A DNA stretch of 64,000 nucleotides from Delphinus delphis. Its lineage: Eukaryota > Chordata > Mammalia > Artiodactyla > Delphinidae. The notes beneath the pieces are model-generated. The model did no database searches, had not been told where the DNA came from, and worked only from the letters and a program-made list of their open reading frames with translations. The stretch covers positions 89,351,488 through 89,415,487 of the forward strand of contig NC_082692.2 in NCBI RefSeq assembly GCF_949987515.2. Reading direction: 5' to 3'. Of the stretch, positions 11,956-24,330 are shown piece by piece (within the stretch, counting starts at the first letter, position 1; every line of letters starts with the position of its first letter). The position numbers were made by a program, and so were the translations under genes.

Positions 11956-12828
11956 GATTCTAAATATACTAGAGAAACATAAATTCAAATACATCTGTGT
12001 TCATTCCGAGTATGCTATTAGAATGCCATCTAAATCTAATGGTGTAAAAAATAGCACATATTAAAATGATAATTAATGTTAAACTTAAATTTATGTCTCT
12101 GTCCTTGGCAACCTCAGTAATCCTCTCCATGATGAAGCAATCAGGAAATATAAGTCATTATTTATTACATCACTACAAATTGTATTTGTCTTGTCTTTGG
12201 ACCTGATGTATATTGTGGGCTTGACAGGGATTTGGCATAAAAGGGTGACTCAGAAGTGCACAGAGGTAATAGGAAATAGATTTGAGGGTAAAACTTGTAG
12301 ACATCTCTAGATTCATAAGCAATTTATAAATTACAGAGAGAGTACATATGAGGTATGTAATAATTTCTTATCTCAAAATTATATGAGATACATAAATTTC
12401 TTCTCCAGCTGCTCAGTAGAAGAATTTCTTTTTTGAAAGAAATGTTGTTATGTTCACATGTGATCCTATCTTAATTTGGAGGAAAATAATGAAGTATTTG
12501 GCTTGGCCAAACAGCATTTTAGGAATAGTTTTGTGTGTGATTTAGACCCAAATATATTCACACTTTGTTTGGCATATTGAATGATAAAGATAAACGCTAT
12601 CAAACAAACATGTTTTACTTGTAGTTTAGAATCACGACATTCATAAATCAGGTTATGCCACAATAACAAACAATCCCTAAATCTTTTTTTTTTTTGACAA
12701 GAGGTCTTGCTCATTTTATTCAATGATGTATATTCAGTAGATGTCTACTTTAAACAGAGACAACACAGACACAAACAAGATATCAAATATCATTGTATGC
12801 ATGTTACTAAGTGTTCTCTTCACTTGTT
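11956..12828. other. No gene seen
   Basis: AT-rich sequence with no recognised exon or RNA gene. A short T-run is present near 12684-12694. Confidence 0.4.
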
Positions 12829-14112
12829 TTTTTTTTTTTTTCAGCTTTTTAAAAGATATAATTTACATATAACATTATGTAAGTTTAAGGTAGACAACAT
12901 AAGGATTTGATATGTGTATAGTGACAATCCTCAATGTACAATGGTTCAGCTTACAATTTTCTGACTTTACAATGGTGCAAAAGTGATATACATTCAGTAG
13001 AAATTGTATTTGGAATTTTGAATTTTGATCTTTTCCTGGGCTAACATATGCGATATAATCTCTCTTGATGCTGGGCAACAGCAATGAGCTGCAGTTCCCT
13101 GTCTGCCAGATAATCACAAGAGTGAACAAGTGATACATTTACATCCATTCCATTTTTTCACTTTCAGTACAGTATTCAATAAATTACATGAGTCAATACT
13201 TTATTATAAAAAGAGGCTTTGTGTTGGATGATTGTGCCCAACTATAGCCTAATCTAAGTGTTCTGAGCATGTTTAAGGTAGGCTAAGCTAAGCTATGATG
13301 TTTGATAAATTAGGTGTATTAAATGTATTTTGACTTACAATATTTTCAACTTATAATGGGTTTATCAGGATGTAACCCCATTGGAAGTTGATGAAGGTCT
13401 GTACATTGTGAAATGATTACCACAGTAAGGTTAGTTAACACATCCATCACCTCACACAGTTACCTTTTTTTTTTTTTATGGTGAGAACTTTTGAGATCTA
13501 CTCTCTTAGAAACTTTCAAATATACTATGCAATATTGTTAATTATAGTCACTATGCATGCATTACATCCCCAGCACTTATTCATCTTATATCTGAAGGTT
13601 TGTACTCTTGGACCATCTTTACCCACTTCTCCCATATCCACCCATTTCCCCCATATCCATCAACCTCTGGCAACCACCAGTGTGTTCTGTTTCTATGAGT
13701 TTGTTTTTTTTAGATTCCCCATGTAAGTAAGATTATACAGTATTTATCTTTCTATCTCTGGCTTAGTTCACTTAGCATAATGTCCTCAAAGTTCATCCAT
13801 GTTGTCATAAATGGCAGGATTTCTTTCTTTTTTATGGATAAAAAATATTCTAACATATATATTCTAATATATATATATATGTATATAGTTATATTCTCTT
13901 TATCCATTTATCTGTCGATGGACACTTAGGTTGTCATAAGTGCAGCTATATCTTCAAGACATTGATTTCATTTCTTTCAGATATACACCCAGAAATGGAA
14001 TAACTGGCTGGATCATATAGTAGTTCTTAATTTTTTAAGAATCCTCCATACTGCTCTCAATAGTAATTGTAACAATATATAATCTCACCAACAGTGCACA
14101 AGGGAAACAACC
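12829..14112 (-). mobile_element. Old L1 split by a Tigger-like MITE
   Basis: A poly-T at 12829 and TTTTTAAAAGATATAATTTACATA start the L1 3' end read in reverse. The L1 text stops near 12921 (GATATGTGTA) and resumes after 13403 (CATTGTGAAATGATTACCACA), as one continuous L1 consensus would. It then runs through ORF2-end text such as TTTATCTGTCGATGGACACTTAGG and CTCACCAACAGTGCACAAGGG. There is no intact frame. Confidence 0.75.
12922..13403. mobile_element. Tigger/pogo-like MITE, copy 1, nested in old L1
   Basis: This is a non-autonomous DNA element of about 480 bp. The left end ACAATCCTCAATGTACAATGG and the reverse complement of the right end (CAGACCTTCATCAACTTCCAATGG pattern) form imperfect terminal inverted repeats. 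TA flanks both sides, as in Tc1/mariner-pogo insertions. A diverged second copy in the same orientation lies at 43167-43592. I do not know the exact family name. It has no transposase. Confidence 0.7.
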
Positions 14113-14604
14113 TCTAAATCTTAGGAGTCTGAACCAGGAGATTTCTCTGGGTGCATTTCTGAGGAAACTATCCTCCAAGAGAAAGCTCAATGTTACAATT
14201 TCATATGAACATGTGCTTCCACAATTTCAGAAAAGAGAATTCTAGTGTACTGCAGTGGCGTTTAAATGCTTCCACTCAGAAGTGATACATAAACTTGCAT
14301 TCACACTTCACTGGCTAAAGAAATCACTCAAGAGAGTGAAGAAGTGAAATTGCTTGTGTACCTTTTAAGAGGAGGATGAGAAATATTGCTGAGTGACAAT
14401 AATATCTACCACTTTGAGTTTGGTAACAAAAAATATTTTACTTGTACCTTTTGCCGATGAATAGATTTACTTCATTTGTGTCAAGCAGTCTCACTCTCTT
14501 TTGTTTTACTGAGATGCATTTTCACTCTTTGTACCTATTAAGGAGTAATACATATCAACATTTTTGTCTGCTATACATTAAGCAGTCACCTCGTTCATAG
14601 CATT
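14113..14604. other. No gene seen
   Basis: No exon, RNA gene or firm repeat call was made in this stretch. Confidence 0.4.
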
Positions 14605-14890
14605 TTCATTCATTGATTCATTCATTCAGTAACTATTTATTATCTATTCCACATGTCCAAGACTCTGTTTGGAGTATTAGGGCTTAGAGAAACATATCTT
14701 GTACTCATGAATCTTACAGCATTTTGAGGAGATATATTTGAATTAAATTACCACATAAAGTAGAACCTGTGCTAAGTGCCCAGGAGAACAGCTCCACGGT
14801 GCCATAAGAAGACAATATGACATAAGAAAGGCCAGTGAAGACTTCCATGGGGGAGTGTTGACTAGGTGCTGATTAGTTGGATGTGAGGGG
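14605..14890 (-). mobile_element. L2 LINE fragment
   Basis: TTCATTCATTCAGTAACTATTTATTATC followed, after diverged sequence, by an 'AACCTGTGCTAAGTGCC' segment follows the L2 3' region in reverse. Boundaries are approximate, and the sequence to about 14950 may also belong to it. Confidence 0.55.
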
Positions 14891-14949
14891 AGATGTTCAT
14901 ACAGAAGGAAGAGCAGATGAGCAGAGGGGGCACAGCAGGAATGAGAAAC

Positions 14950-15574
14950 TGAAGAAGGCAAGACAGTTCCACGTGGACCAGAGGTCCAGGTGCCCAGAGG
15001 AAGCTAGAGAAATAGATGAGAACTTGACCAAGGGTTTTACAGCTCCTACAAAAATAGAGGAGCTATTGAGGACTACTGGGAATGAAATAATACCACCAGA
15101 ATTAGGTACTAAAGTAATTCTCCTGTCTACAATGTGGGAAAATTCATTTTTCACTATTCAAATATTTAGCATCAGGATGATATGGAAATCAAGATGGAAT
15201 GGCATAGGGAACAGAGAAAATAACCACCTATTTAGAGTTTCCTCTCATTTGATAACAAAGCAAAACCTGTTTTGAATTTCACAAATCCTGCAATTTTGTT
15301 GTTTTTTCCTTATGTTGACTTTTTCACACAATAGTCATTTGAAAGATTTGAAAAAAATAGTAAAAGAACAGTTTACTAATTTTTAAAGTATAGGTTCAAA
15401 ATGGAAAGTTTGGAAAGTATATAAAATAATAATATAGAAAAATAAAATCACAAATAGTATGTTCTTCCAAAAATTACTCCTAAATATTTCCCTAAACTTT
15501 TATGTTTTAAGGATAACAAAACTTATAATATTTCCACTCTAAGCTAAAATTTTATTAAAAATATACAGAGATGT
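14950..15574. other. No gene seen
   Basis: An open frame of 132 codons spans 14877-15275, but its translation has no family resemblance and part of it overlies L2 sequence. I treat it as chance. The rest is AT-rich with no recognised feature. Confidence 0.4.
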
Positions 15575-16115
15575 AAGATTCTCACCGTGGTAGATAATCT
15601 CCAAAGATAGTCACCAATAAGCCCTCCACTCCCCGTATATATGTACCCACCCTCTCTTCAAGAAGTGATGTCTGTTTCTTTCCCCTTGATTCTGTTCTGG
15701 ACTCATAACTTGTTTTGACCAAAAGTGGAAGTGAAACTATGGCAATTCTTGGTCCCTAAGAGGCCAAGCTGTTTCTACTTTCATTTTCTTGGAACCCAAA
15801 CAGCATGCATTAAGGAAGTTCTCATTTCTGCTGAAGGAAGATGTCCGTAGAATCCCTATAGACACACTACACAAAGAGAGAGGCTGCTTGGAGGGAAACG
15901 CAGGCTCCTCAGCTAAGAGTCTGTGCCAAGGCAGGAAAGAGGGTTTCTTGGATCTTCCAGTCCAGTTCTGATATGAGTGACCCCAGGAGACACTACATAG
16001 ATCTAAAGAACTATCCAGTGAACCCACAGTACGTTGAGAAATAATACATTGTTGTTTTAACCACCAATTTTTGTGGTGGTTTGTTAGGGAGCATTCAATA
16101 AATGAAACAATCACA
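15575..16115 (+). mobile_element. MaLR-like LTR (MLT1-type), diverged
   Basis: The start GTGGTAGATAATCTCCAAAGA and the end GAGAAATAATACATTGTTGTT...TTGTGGTGGTTTGTTA resemble the two ends of MLT1-type solo LTRs from ancient ERVL-MaLR elements. The middle is diverged. No flanking duplication was found and no internal retroviral sequence is attached. Confidence 0.45.
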
Positions 16116-17196
16116 ATCACTTGGTCAATTTTTAGAAGAAAAATAAAATGCTGCATTTTTCAGCAGCAGACCCCTAAAAGTTGCATTTTTCACACTGCAG
16201 ACCCCTTGTTTATGCATCCCTATGAAAAATATACCAAGGCTCACACGGCACAAGCCTGTCTCTAAAAGTTGTGTATGCTTAATTTTGGATTTCCAAGTCC
16301 TTATAATTATAAACTGCTAAATCAGACTAAGAAAATTTTTAAAATAGACAAAAAAAATCTGTTAGATTCATTTTCACTTCAATGTGTATTATATGCGTAG
16401 AGTTGGTTAGAATTTGAACCAAGACCAAAATATAAGACTTATGTGCTGGATTTGGCCTTTGACGAGAAAAAGATAAAGAGTAAAGCAGGTTCACAGGTAC
16501 CCATATACTTAGAGTCAAGAATATATATGACTTCTCTTCATTGTTGGAAACCTTTGTAAATTTCTTAAGTGATTTTTTTTTAATATACTGTGGACTTAAG
16601 TGCTATTTTAATATCAAGTTATAATTATTTTTGGCTAGAAGTCTATCCAATAGATGTCATACATTTCTCTGGGCTCATGGTTAACCAGAACAATTCAGAG
16701 ATGAATATGTAACCAAAGATATTTATGTTTTTTAAGTGTAACTTTATTGTTACAATGAGTGTCACCATGTGGATTTTTCTTTTGTAGCATAATAATTTTG
16801 TTTTGTTAACATACATCCTTCTGGTCACTAATGATAATAATAATAAAACAACATTGAAATTCTCAAGTGTTGTAATATTAGTAGATAAAAGAAACTCAGT
16901 TGACCTGGTTGAGAAACAAATACTTTTCATGTAAAAGCCAGAGAAATGACCATCAAATGTATTACGTGGTTTAAAATGATAATTTTTGCATATCTATTTC
17001 CCTAAAAGTTCCGTTGTTCATTTGAGGACTAAATGTTAAATTGATTCAATTCTCTCTATAATTATGAGATGACTGCATATTTATTCATAGCAAATTCAAG
17101 TACATTCATTTGCAGTTGCCATTCATGGAGATCTCAAAAATGCCACTTTTTGTTGTGTATATTGTGAGAGGGCAAAATAAATAACCTCTCCTGCTT
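16116..17196. other. No gene seen
   Basis: A short imperfect duplication (TGCATTTTTCA...GCAGACCCCT, twice within about 16153-16205) is the only structure noted. The remainder is AT-rich with no recognised exon. Confidence 0.4.
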
Positions 17197-17450
17197 AAAA
17201 TTAGATTGCTTGGGCTTCCCTGGTGGCGCAGTGGTTGAGAGTCTGCCTGCCAATGCAGGGGACACGGGTTCGTGCCCCGGTCTGGGAAGATCCCACATGC
17301 CGCGGAGCGGCTGGGCCCGTGAGCCAGGGCCGCTGAGCCTGCGCGTCCGGAGCCTGTGCTCCGCAACGGGAGAACCACAACAGTAAGAGGCCCGCGTAGC
17401 ACACACACACACACAAAACTAATAAATAAATAAATAAAATTAGATTGCTT
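17197..17450 (+). mobile_element. CHR-type cetacean SINE with 15-bp target-site duplication
   Basis: This is a tRNA-derived SINE in forward orientation. GGGCTTCCCTGGTGGCGCAG at 17212 carries the A-box-like start, and GGTTCGTGCCC near 17266 the B-box-like region. It ends with an (AC)n/(AAAT)n tail. The duplication AAAATTAGATTGCTT lies at 17197-17211 and 17436-17450 and is perfect, so the insertion is fairly young. It is mobilised by L1 machinery and has no coding function. Confidence 0.93.
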
Positions 17451-18719
17451 TTTAAATGTGTCATTAATCATGCGTTAGACTCCAAAAGATCAAAATGAAA
17501 TGGTTCAGAATTTTAAATTTTCCAGGGTGATAAATGCTAAGTAAGTTAGCAATGTTTGACCATACTTCCCGGTGTGTTTGAGAATTTCTGAAGATGATTC
17601 GCTTCTCTGTTCTATCACCTTTCGCTTTTTATGTTAGCTGCTAATGTGTGTAATTAGCAGGGTTCAAACCTGGAGTTGGGACCCCCCCCCCACCAAAGAC
17701 AGATAAATATCTATAAGAGGTGTGGCCCAGCCACATGAGAATAATATGAAATGCACGAGGAATTAGATGAACTGCAAGGAGTTTACTGAAAGAAGTTAAC
17801 TGTAACCTGGGTCACGGGTTGCAAAATGAGCCATACAAGGCTATTTAAGAGTGCAACTAGAACCGCAAAATCCACCTCCATCTGAAGGGTTTAAACTTGG
17901 AGTCTTCAGTTATTACAGTAAATATAATTACAATTTTCAGTGTGTCTCATGTGTGTTATGCAGAAAATTATCCGAGGCATAGTTAGCTCCTAGCACCTGT
18001 TCTCAATTTTATGCCGCCCAAAAGTTTTAACTGATTTGAGGTTGGTAAACACCTTAGAGGATAAATGTCTTTTAACACAAAAATGTTTTAGAATGAAATA
18101 TAGAGATAATGACATAAATCAAACCCATGGTATTAATACTCTTGATTTCAGTTTAGGGTAAGTTTTTGCTCATTAGTACCACTTCTGTGCATTGATGTAT
18201 AAAGGGCCTGTAATAATTAAAACTCTGAGGATCCCCTGCACAACTAAGACTTATGTTTACACTTTTAAGTTTGTAATCAAATAACTGATTTTAAACATAT
18301 CAGTTTAAGTTGAACAATATATAAAAAGTAACTAATTTAAAACATTTTGAAATGTTGAAAAGAAAGTTAAGACTTACTATTTTATGAGGGTAATATAAAA
18401 CATTTAAATACTTGGATTTTCCTTGTTAAGGTCCTTATGTTGATTGGTTAGACCTTTGAGACCCTTAAGAGAACAAAATACTTAAATTTTATAACTACCA
18501 TTTAAAATATTTGAGGACATTATAATAAACTAGTTATCAATGGCCCTTATTGTTTAAGTAAGTTTAGTCTACTCAACTTGAAATAACTGAACATTAATAA
18601 TGGCAAAAGTAAACAGATTTTTCTTATTTTACTAAGATTATATAAAGAATATAAATTAAGCCTATGATTTTAAGAGAGAAACAGCATTTACATTTGAAAC
18701 TCTAATAAATTGGATGTTA
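17451..18719. other. No gene seen; repeat-poor
   Basis: No recognised repeat and no exon with both splice sites and coding character. It includes a poly-C run near 17683-17692. It could hold non-coding regulatory sequence, but nothing decisive is visible. Confidence 0.4.
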
Positions 18720-18850
18720 ATTTATGATCTGCAATGAGCACTGAGACTGAATTCTACGGAGATAAGGGGACTTGCCCAAGACTGTTGAGTAAACACTGAG
18801 ACTCAGATTTTAACATGCAACTCCAGTGGCTGTGGTTTCTATATTCATTC
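18720..18850 (+). mobile_element. MIR SINE fragment
   Basis: GGGGACTTGCCCAAGACTGT and ACTCAGATTTTAACATGCAACTCC follow the 3' half of MIR in forward orientation, strongly diverged. Confidence 0.5.
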
Positions 18851-18993
18851 TCAAAGGAAAAAGTTAGCTTTTTGTAGGTTTGTGCAAAATTTTCGAGTAA
18901 AATAATCTAATGCTCTGAAATACTCTGTAATCTTTTATTGCTAATTTTCTGGTTTAAAACCTACCAAAGCCAAAAAAATAGAACATACAGTAC

Positions 18994-19205
18994 TTTTTTT
19001 TTTTTTTTTTTTTGCGGTACGCGGTCCTATCACTGTTGTGGCCTCTCCCATTGCAGATAACAGGCTCTGGATGGGCAGGCTCAGCGGCCATGGCTCACGA
19101 GCCCAGCCGCACCGCGGCATGTGGGATCTTCCCGGAGCAGGGCACGAACCCATGTCCCCTGCATCGGCAGGTGGACTCTCAACCACTATGCCACCAGGGA
19201 AGCCC
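18994..19205 (-). mobile_element. CHR-type cetacean SINE
   Basis: A poly-T tail (18994-19013) is followed by GCGGTACGCGGTCC and the reversed SINE body, ending in CCACCAGGGAAGCCC at 19205. The flanks share only AGTAC/CAGTAC, so any target-site duplication is short or decayed. Several CpGs have mutated, suggesting moderate age. Confidence 0.92.
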
Positions 19206-20689
19206 AGTACATTTTTAAATAGTCAAAATAGTGTAAATAAGATATTATCTACCGTCATTTTTCTCTTCCCAGTTTAAGAAATAAGTTCATCTTTGTGGCT
19301 ATGATTTTTAACTCTAAATAGCCAGCAGTTGTTCTGCTGCTGTTGACTTTCTAAAATGGTATAGTTACTTTGAGCCTGTATTCACACTGTATTCTTATTT
19401 AGAATACATAATAATTCATTTTACATTATTTATTGCCTCTGAACAGACTTGAAAAGATTTGAGTAATAACTTTAAAAACTGATATTTTTTTTTCATTCTC
19501 CTCTCTTTACCAGTTTTGATGCTGATCATCTGAGGTAAATCTAAATGGAAAGCAAATAGACCCATATTTCTATTTATATGCACATATAGGCTTTGTATTT
19601 GTATACAGTTTTTTGAAAAAGGAATTACAAACAGATTCCAGTTTTTTCAGTGCCTTCTCTTGTTCTGTTAATTGTAATTTTCAAATGTTTAGTTATTTTT
19701 ATATATTTCTTTTCTATAAATGTCTCCTATAGCTGTTTTCACTGGGTAGGTCAATTTTAACCTATCTATGGATGGTGTTTTCAAATTGTTGTCTAGTGTT
19801 GGAGCACTTACTTGTCAGCTGTTGTGTTACATTTGAATATTTCCCATGGCCAAAATTGTGCTAGACCTGTGTCCTTCTTAAGGAAAAGTGCTTTATGTTT
19901 TCTACATCTGATATTTACACCACAGACATTCAAAAAGCAGTGAACCAAGTCTTATGAAAGAGACAGAAGAATCATCATTTAAAATATTGGTGTCAGAGAA
20001 ACAGAATTGCTTTTTGATTTAGATTATGTAAATATTCACTCATTAGAAGATTGACTTTAAAACAGATCCAATTTTGCTAAACAATAGAAAAACCATAGAA
20101 GAAACTTTTTTTTTTTAATTTAAGAAACCACATAAAGCAGGTATAACATCATGGGGAAAGTAGATACTTTCTATATCATTGTCAAAAACCAAAAACTGCT
20201 TCTTGATTTAGGACACCATAGACTCATGTAGAGGTTTGAGTGGCTGAAAGAAATCAATACTATCCATTATTCCTTAGATGGTGGACTCCACACATATTCT
20301 AGCCTCTAAACATTTCTAAAAGTCTCTCTCAAAGTTGGTAAATTTGGAAAAAATAAATTCCTTTTATAGATGAATCCTGCAGGAAGGTGATATATTTTAT
20401 AATGACTCCGTTAAGATTTTCACTTAATATTCAGCAGCCCTGAAGATTTCTATCTTGTACTCTAAATCAGTACTTCAGGAAAAAAATGATGAGCAGATTG
20501 ACAGTGTTGTCAGGACTGTGATTGAGATGAAGCTGCAATTGTGAATGATGTGAAATACAAGTCCTCCTGGGTCCTGACCCAACCTGTACCTGGTTTTACA
20601 ACCTCTGCTTTGTCCTTCAGTTGTAAGAAGATCTAAGATTCTTAGTCTAGTGACAGAAACTGTCTTTCCTTTTGGTCCATCAGAAGGGG
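19206..20689. other. No gene seen
   Basis: AT-rich unique-looking sequence. No exon, RNA gene or clear repeat was recognised. Confidence 0.4.
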
Positions 20690-20935
20690 TAGTAGTGAAG
20701 AATTCAAGTTGGGAGTCAGGCACATCTGGATTTCAATACTAGTCAGCTGAGACACTTACTAGCTGGTTGAACTGAGATATACTTTTTGACATCTCTAGCT
20801 TCAGTTTTCTCACTTGTATAACTTGGAAATAACATCTCTCATGATTGTTTGGAGAATTAATTGATATGAATGAATCTAAAAGTCTTAGCACAATGCCTGA
20901 TGTAATTACTCAGTGAATTTCAAGTAATATAGTAT
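20690..20935 (+). mobile_element. MIR SINE, nearly full length
   Basis: GGGAGTCAGGCACATCTGG, CACTTACTAGCTGG, CTTCAGTTTTCTCACTTGTA, GGAGAATTAATTGATATGAA and AGCACAATGCCTGATG follow the MIR consensus in order, so most of the element is present. Confidence 0.8.
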
Positions 20936-21084
20936 CATTAGATTCACTATGAGTAAAGAAATAACGTAGATGGTATAGGAATAGTGGTAGGCCCCCGAGG
21001 ACATATAGCGACCCTGTATGGTGTTTGGCTGATCTCTACTACAAAAGCAAGATATTTAGTTCAAATTAGTATTAATCACAACAG

Positions 21085-21300
21085 GAATAGCTACCCACTT
21101 TATATAGTCCCAAGCACTTTCCTAAGTTCTTTTCTTAGACTAACACAATTAATTCTCATAAAAACCCTAAGAAGAAGTGATATCATTCCACATATTACAG
21201 ATAAGTAAATTGAGATCCAGAAAGGTAAGTTGCTCAAAGTCAAAGAGCCATTCAATAAAGGAGCCAGAATTCAAAACCAAGCAGTCTTTTGCCAAAATCA
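21085..21300 (+). mobile_element. MIR SINE, 3' part
   Basis: TTAATTCTCATAAAAACCCTAAG, ACAGATAAGTAAATTGAGA and the CAGAATTCAAAACCAAGCAGTC end follow the MIR 3' half. It lies 150 bp after another MIR in the same orientation. Confidence 0.75.
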
Positions 21301-21710
21301 ATGTGTTCTACCACCATACTCTCCATTCCCAAACTGAAAATCAAGGCACCCCAGAGCACCACAGTGAATTCACAGAGGCATCACGGGATGTAATTAAATG
21401 TTCCAGAGCAACACAGTGATGCTCGACACCTGTCAGCTACTGCATGGACTACTACTTTGAGGTCGTTTTGCTCCAACATTTTATCACACTACTTGCTTTC
21501 AATATCGTGTCATTGTTGGAGCTGGGCTTCCAGTGGTTGTGCTTTACAAAAACCAAATGCTGCGTGAAAATCAGTGTCGAATAGGAAACAAGGCTGGGCA
21601 CTCTTATTTCAAGGGTTGAGAAGTTGTGCTCTGCCTAACAGGAGCATATGTGCCATAAGTAAAAGTCGTTATTTAAGAAGAAAATAAAAATATTATCTTT
21701 TCTATCATTG

Positions 21711-22188
21711 CAGGCATACCTCAGAGATACTGTAGGTTTGAGTCCAGAACACAATAAAGCAAAAATTGCAATAAAGCGAGTCACATAAACTTTTTGGTTT
21801 CCCAATGCATATAAAAGTGATGTTTATACTATACCGTAGTCTATTAAATGTGCAATAGCATTATATCTAAAAATGTCTATACTTTAATTAAAAATATCTT
21901 GTTGCTAAAAAGCGCTAACCATCATCTGAGGCTTCAGAAAGTCATAGTAGTAACATCAAAGATTACTGATCACAGATCACCATGACAAATGTAGTAATAA
22001 TTTAAAAGTTTGAAATATTGCAAGGATTACTACCAAAACATGACACAGAGACATGAAATGAGCAAGTGCTGTTGGAAAAATGGCACCGATAGACTTGCTC
22101 GAGGCAGGGCTGCCACAAACTTCAGTTTGTAAACGACATAGTATCTGAAGTGCCATAAAGCAAAGCACAATTAAACAAGGTATGCCTG
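21711..22188. mobile_element. Tigger1-derived DNA transposon with large internal deletion
   Basis: Both ends match Tigger1. CAGGCATACCTCAGAGATAC at 21711 and GGTATGCCTG ending at 22188 are terminal inverted repeats. The left arm keeps AATAAAGCGAGTCAC and GGTTTCCCAATGCATATAAA. The right arm keeps GATCACAGATCACCATGAC and GACACAGAGACATGAA. The entire pogo-type transposase region is missing, with the junction near 21945. This is a non-autonomous derivative of a family that was active in early placental mammals. Confidence 0.85.
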
Positions 22189-22429
22189 GATATGCATATT
22201 ACCTTTCAAACAGCCCCTAGGTTGTTAAAACATAAGTTGTTTGAATCAAACTGCTTTATACATGCAACTGTTTGGTGTTTATTTTGGCCTAGGGATGCCA
22301 GGAGAAAATTACTGAGACACCGAGAACAACAGGATCAGAAAAAGTTGTGGATTTTCTGCACTTCACTCTTCAGTCCCTCAGGGAACACTCTATCAGTTTA
22401 ATTAAACCTTAATGCACCTATAATTTCTC

Positions 22430-22830
22430 AGGTACTTAGAAATTCCTTTCTCAAAGAGCTCACAGCAAAATAGGGAAAACAGACCCAAAGATTCATAGGA
22501 GAGTGCAATGTTAAGTGTTGGAGGGACCAGATCCTCCTAGGAAGGTTACATAAAGATTCAGAAAGTCCATGACATTGAGAAATGCAAGGGAATTTTATTG
22601 GGTGGAAAAGCAATCATAGGCAATTTCCAAGAAGAGATGAATGAACAAAAGAAGTTAAAATGTATAGCACTTATAGAATAATGGGCATGGTAATATTGAG
22701 CATTCACTAATCACATTATTACTTATTAAATACTTGTTAGGTACTAAGCAATACAATAGGCACTGAGTTGTGAAGATGAAAGTCAGAGTGCCTTTCCTCA
22801 CGCTCTGATATCTCATGGGGTTCCTGACAG
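22430..22830 (-). mobile_element. L2 LINE fragments
   Basis: Two segments follow L2 in reverse: about 22430-22600 (CTCAAAGAGCTCACAGCAAA) and about 22700-22830 (TTATTAAATACTTGTTAGGTACTAAGC). They may be parts of one decayed element. Confidence 0.5.
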
Positions 22831-23901
22831 GAAAACTGAGTTCAGGCGAGTGGTAGAAAATGAGATTAGAAGGGAAAGATAGGGGTGGAAATACTATATT
22901 GCCTTTAACTCCTGAAGAGGCAAGGAACTTTTAGAATAATAAATACACAGTCTAATTACTTTGGATTAACTAGTAGCCAAATGCGTTCACAAATATTGAT
23001 ATTATTCAAATCAGCTTCATTTTACTGAAAAAAGATGCTGGATTTTTATACCCTCCTGGTGAATAAATGAGAGGCATGTGTATATTTTTCCAGAATCACG
23101 ACTTATTCAGTTTATGGTCTAATTATTGATTCAGAAGATAAATAACAAATTATCATATGAAAAATGTGAGGCTGGGAGTAATTAATGCAATAAAGTATAT
23201 TGCTCAATATGTGAACAACTTCATTATAAATTCTAGGAAAAGGAATGATTTCTGAAGAAACATAATAACATGAGAAAATATTAAGAATTAAATTAAGAGA
23301 TAAATAAAACATTTGTAGGATGTAGTATTCAAATTCAGTAAACAAATACAGTGACACTGTCACAGTGAGACTATTGAATCTGTATAGCTCTGTCTTTCCT
23401 AGGGGATTGACTCAGGTGGTTAATAACTAAGTAATAACTCTCCTGTGTCATCTAGTTAATCCTAGATACCACTCTAGTGTTAACTGGAGACCTCTATTTA
23501 GCTGCAGACTGTCTCAGGTTGCACATAGAAATTCATGTATAATTACACAGAATGGATCATGTTACTAAAACATATTAGTTAAAAGTCCTCACCTACCCAG
23601 TGGGTTAGGAGAATCATCTTTCTAAAATATCTCTCCATGACTCTGGTATGGGCACACAGCTAGAACAATCCTGTTCCCACATATGGTCACTATTCATTTA
23701 TAGGTCATTTCGATAGAGATTTGCATGTTTACAGCTAGTGACTGTGATAGCAAAAGTACTACAGAATTCAAAAGAGAAAGAGATGATTTCCAGCTGGAAA
23801 AATAGGGATGTCTTCAAGAAGGTGGTGGCAGACTTTTCAGTTATGTGTGGTTCCATGAGTATCTACAATTCTAGTCACAGACTTCTCCAAGACAGGAAGG
23901 T

Positions 23902-23903
<2 letters not shown>
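22831..23903. other. No gene seen
   Basis: No exon, RNA gene or confidently recognised repeat. Confidence 0.4.

Positions 23904-23948
<45 letters not shown>
23904..23948. repeat. (GA)n microsatellite
   Basis: About 22 uninterrupted GA units. It sits in an open frame that is otherwise without meaning. Confidence 0.95.
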
Positions 23949-23952
<4 letters not shown>

Positions 23953-24189
23953 AATGAGGAATGATTGTAAAGGCAAGATGACTGGTAGCATTAATTGAAG
24001 AGCTCTTTATTTGTGTTCACTCACCAGTGTGAGCATCTTTTCTCTTTAGCCATTGTATAACTTCAATTTAGGTTTTTTTAGTTGCAGCTTTATTCATCCA
24101 ATGAATCAAGCCTTGGAAATGTTGAAAGCTGAATTCCTGTGTGTGGCAGGAAGGAGGAGAGATATGAATAGAAGTAATGACACAGAATA

Positions 24190-24330
24190 ACATCCTCTTC
24201 CTTCCTCCTTTATTAATGCAATTCAGCAAGTGGTTATTAAGCATCTCATATGTGGTAGGTCCTATCTGAAATTATGTAGATAGTAATCTACTAAAAGACA
24301 AAGTTCCTGTCTCACAGGTCTATAGGAACA
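24190..24330 (-). mobile_element. L2 LINE fragment
   Basis: AAGTGGTTATTAAGCATCTCATATGTGG and GACAAAGTTCCTGTCTCACAGG follow the L2 3' end in reverse. Confidence 0.55.

Noticed and set aside
14877..15275. 132-codon open frame
   Set aside because: Partly over L2-derived sequence, no family resemblance, no supporting exon signals.
17212..17290. tRNA gene suggested by box A/B-like sequence
   Set aside because: It is the tRNA-derived head of a SINE with a tail and target-site duplication, not a tRNA gene.
17106..17471. Overlapping open frames on the minus strand
   Set aside because: They are the antisense of a CHR SINE. The same peptide patterns recur at every SINE copy.
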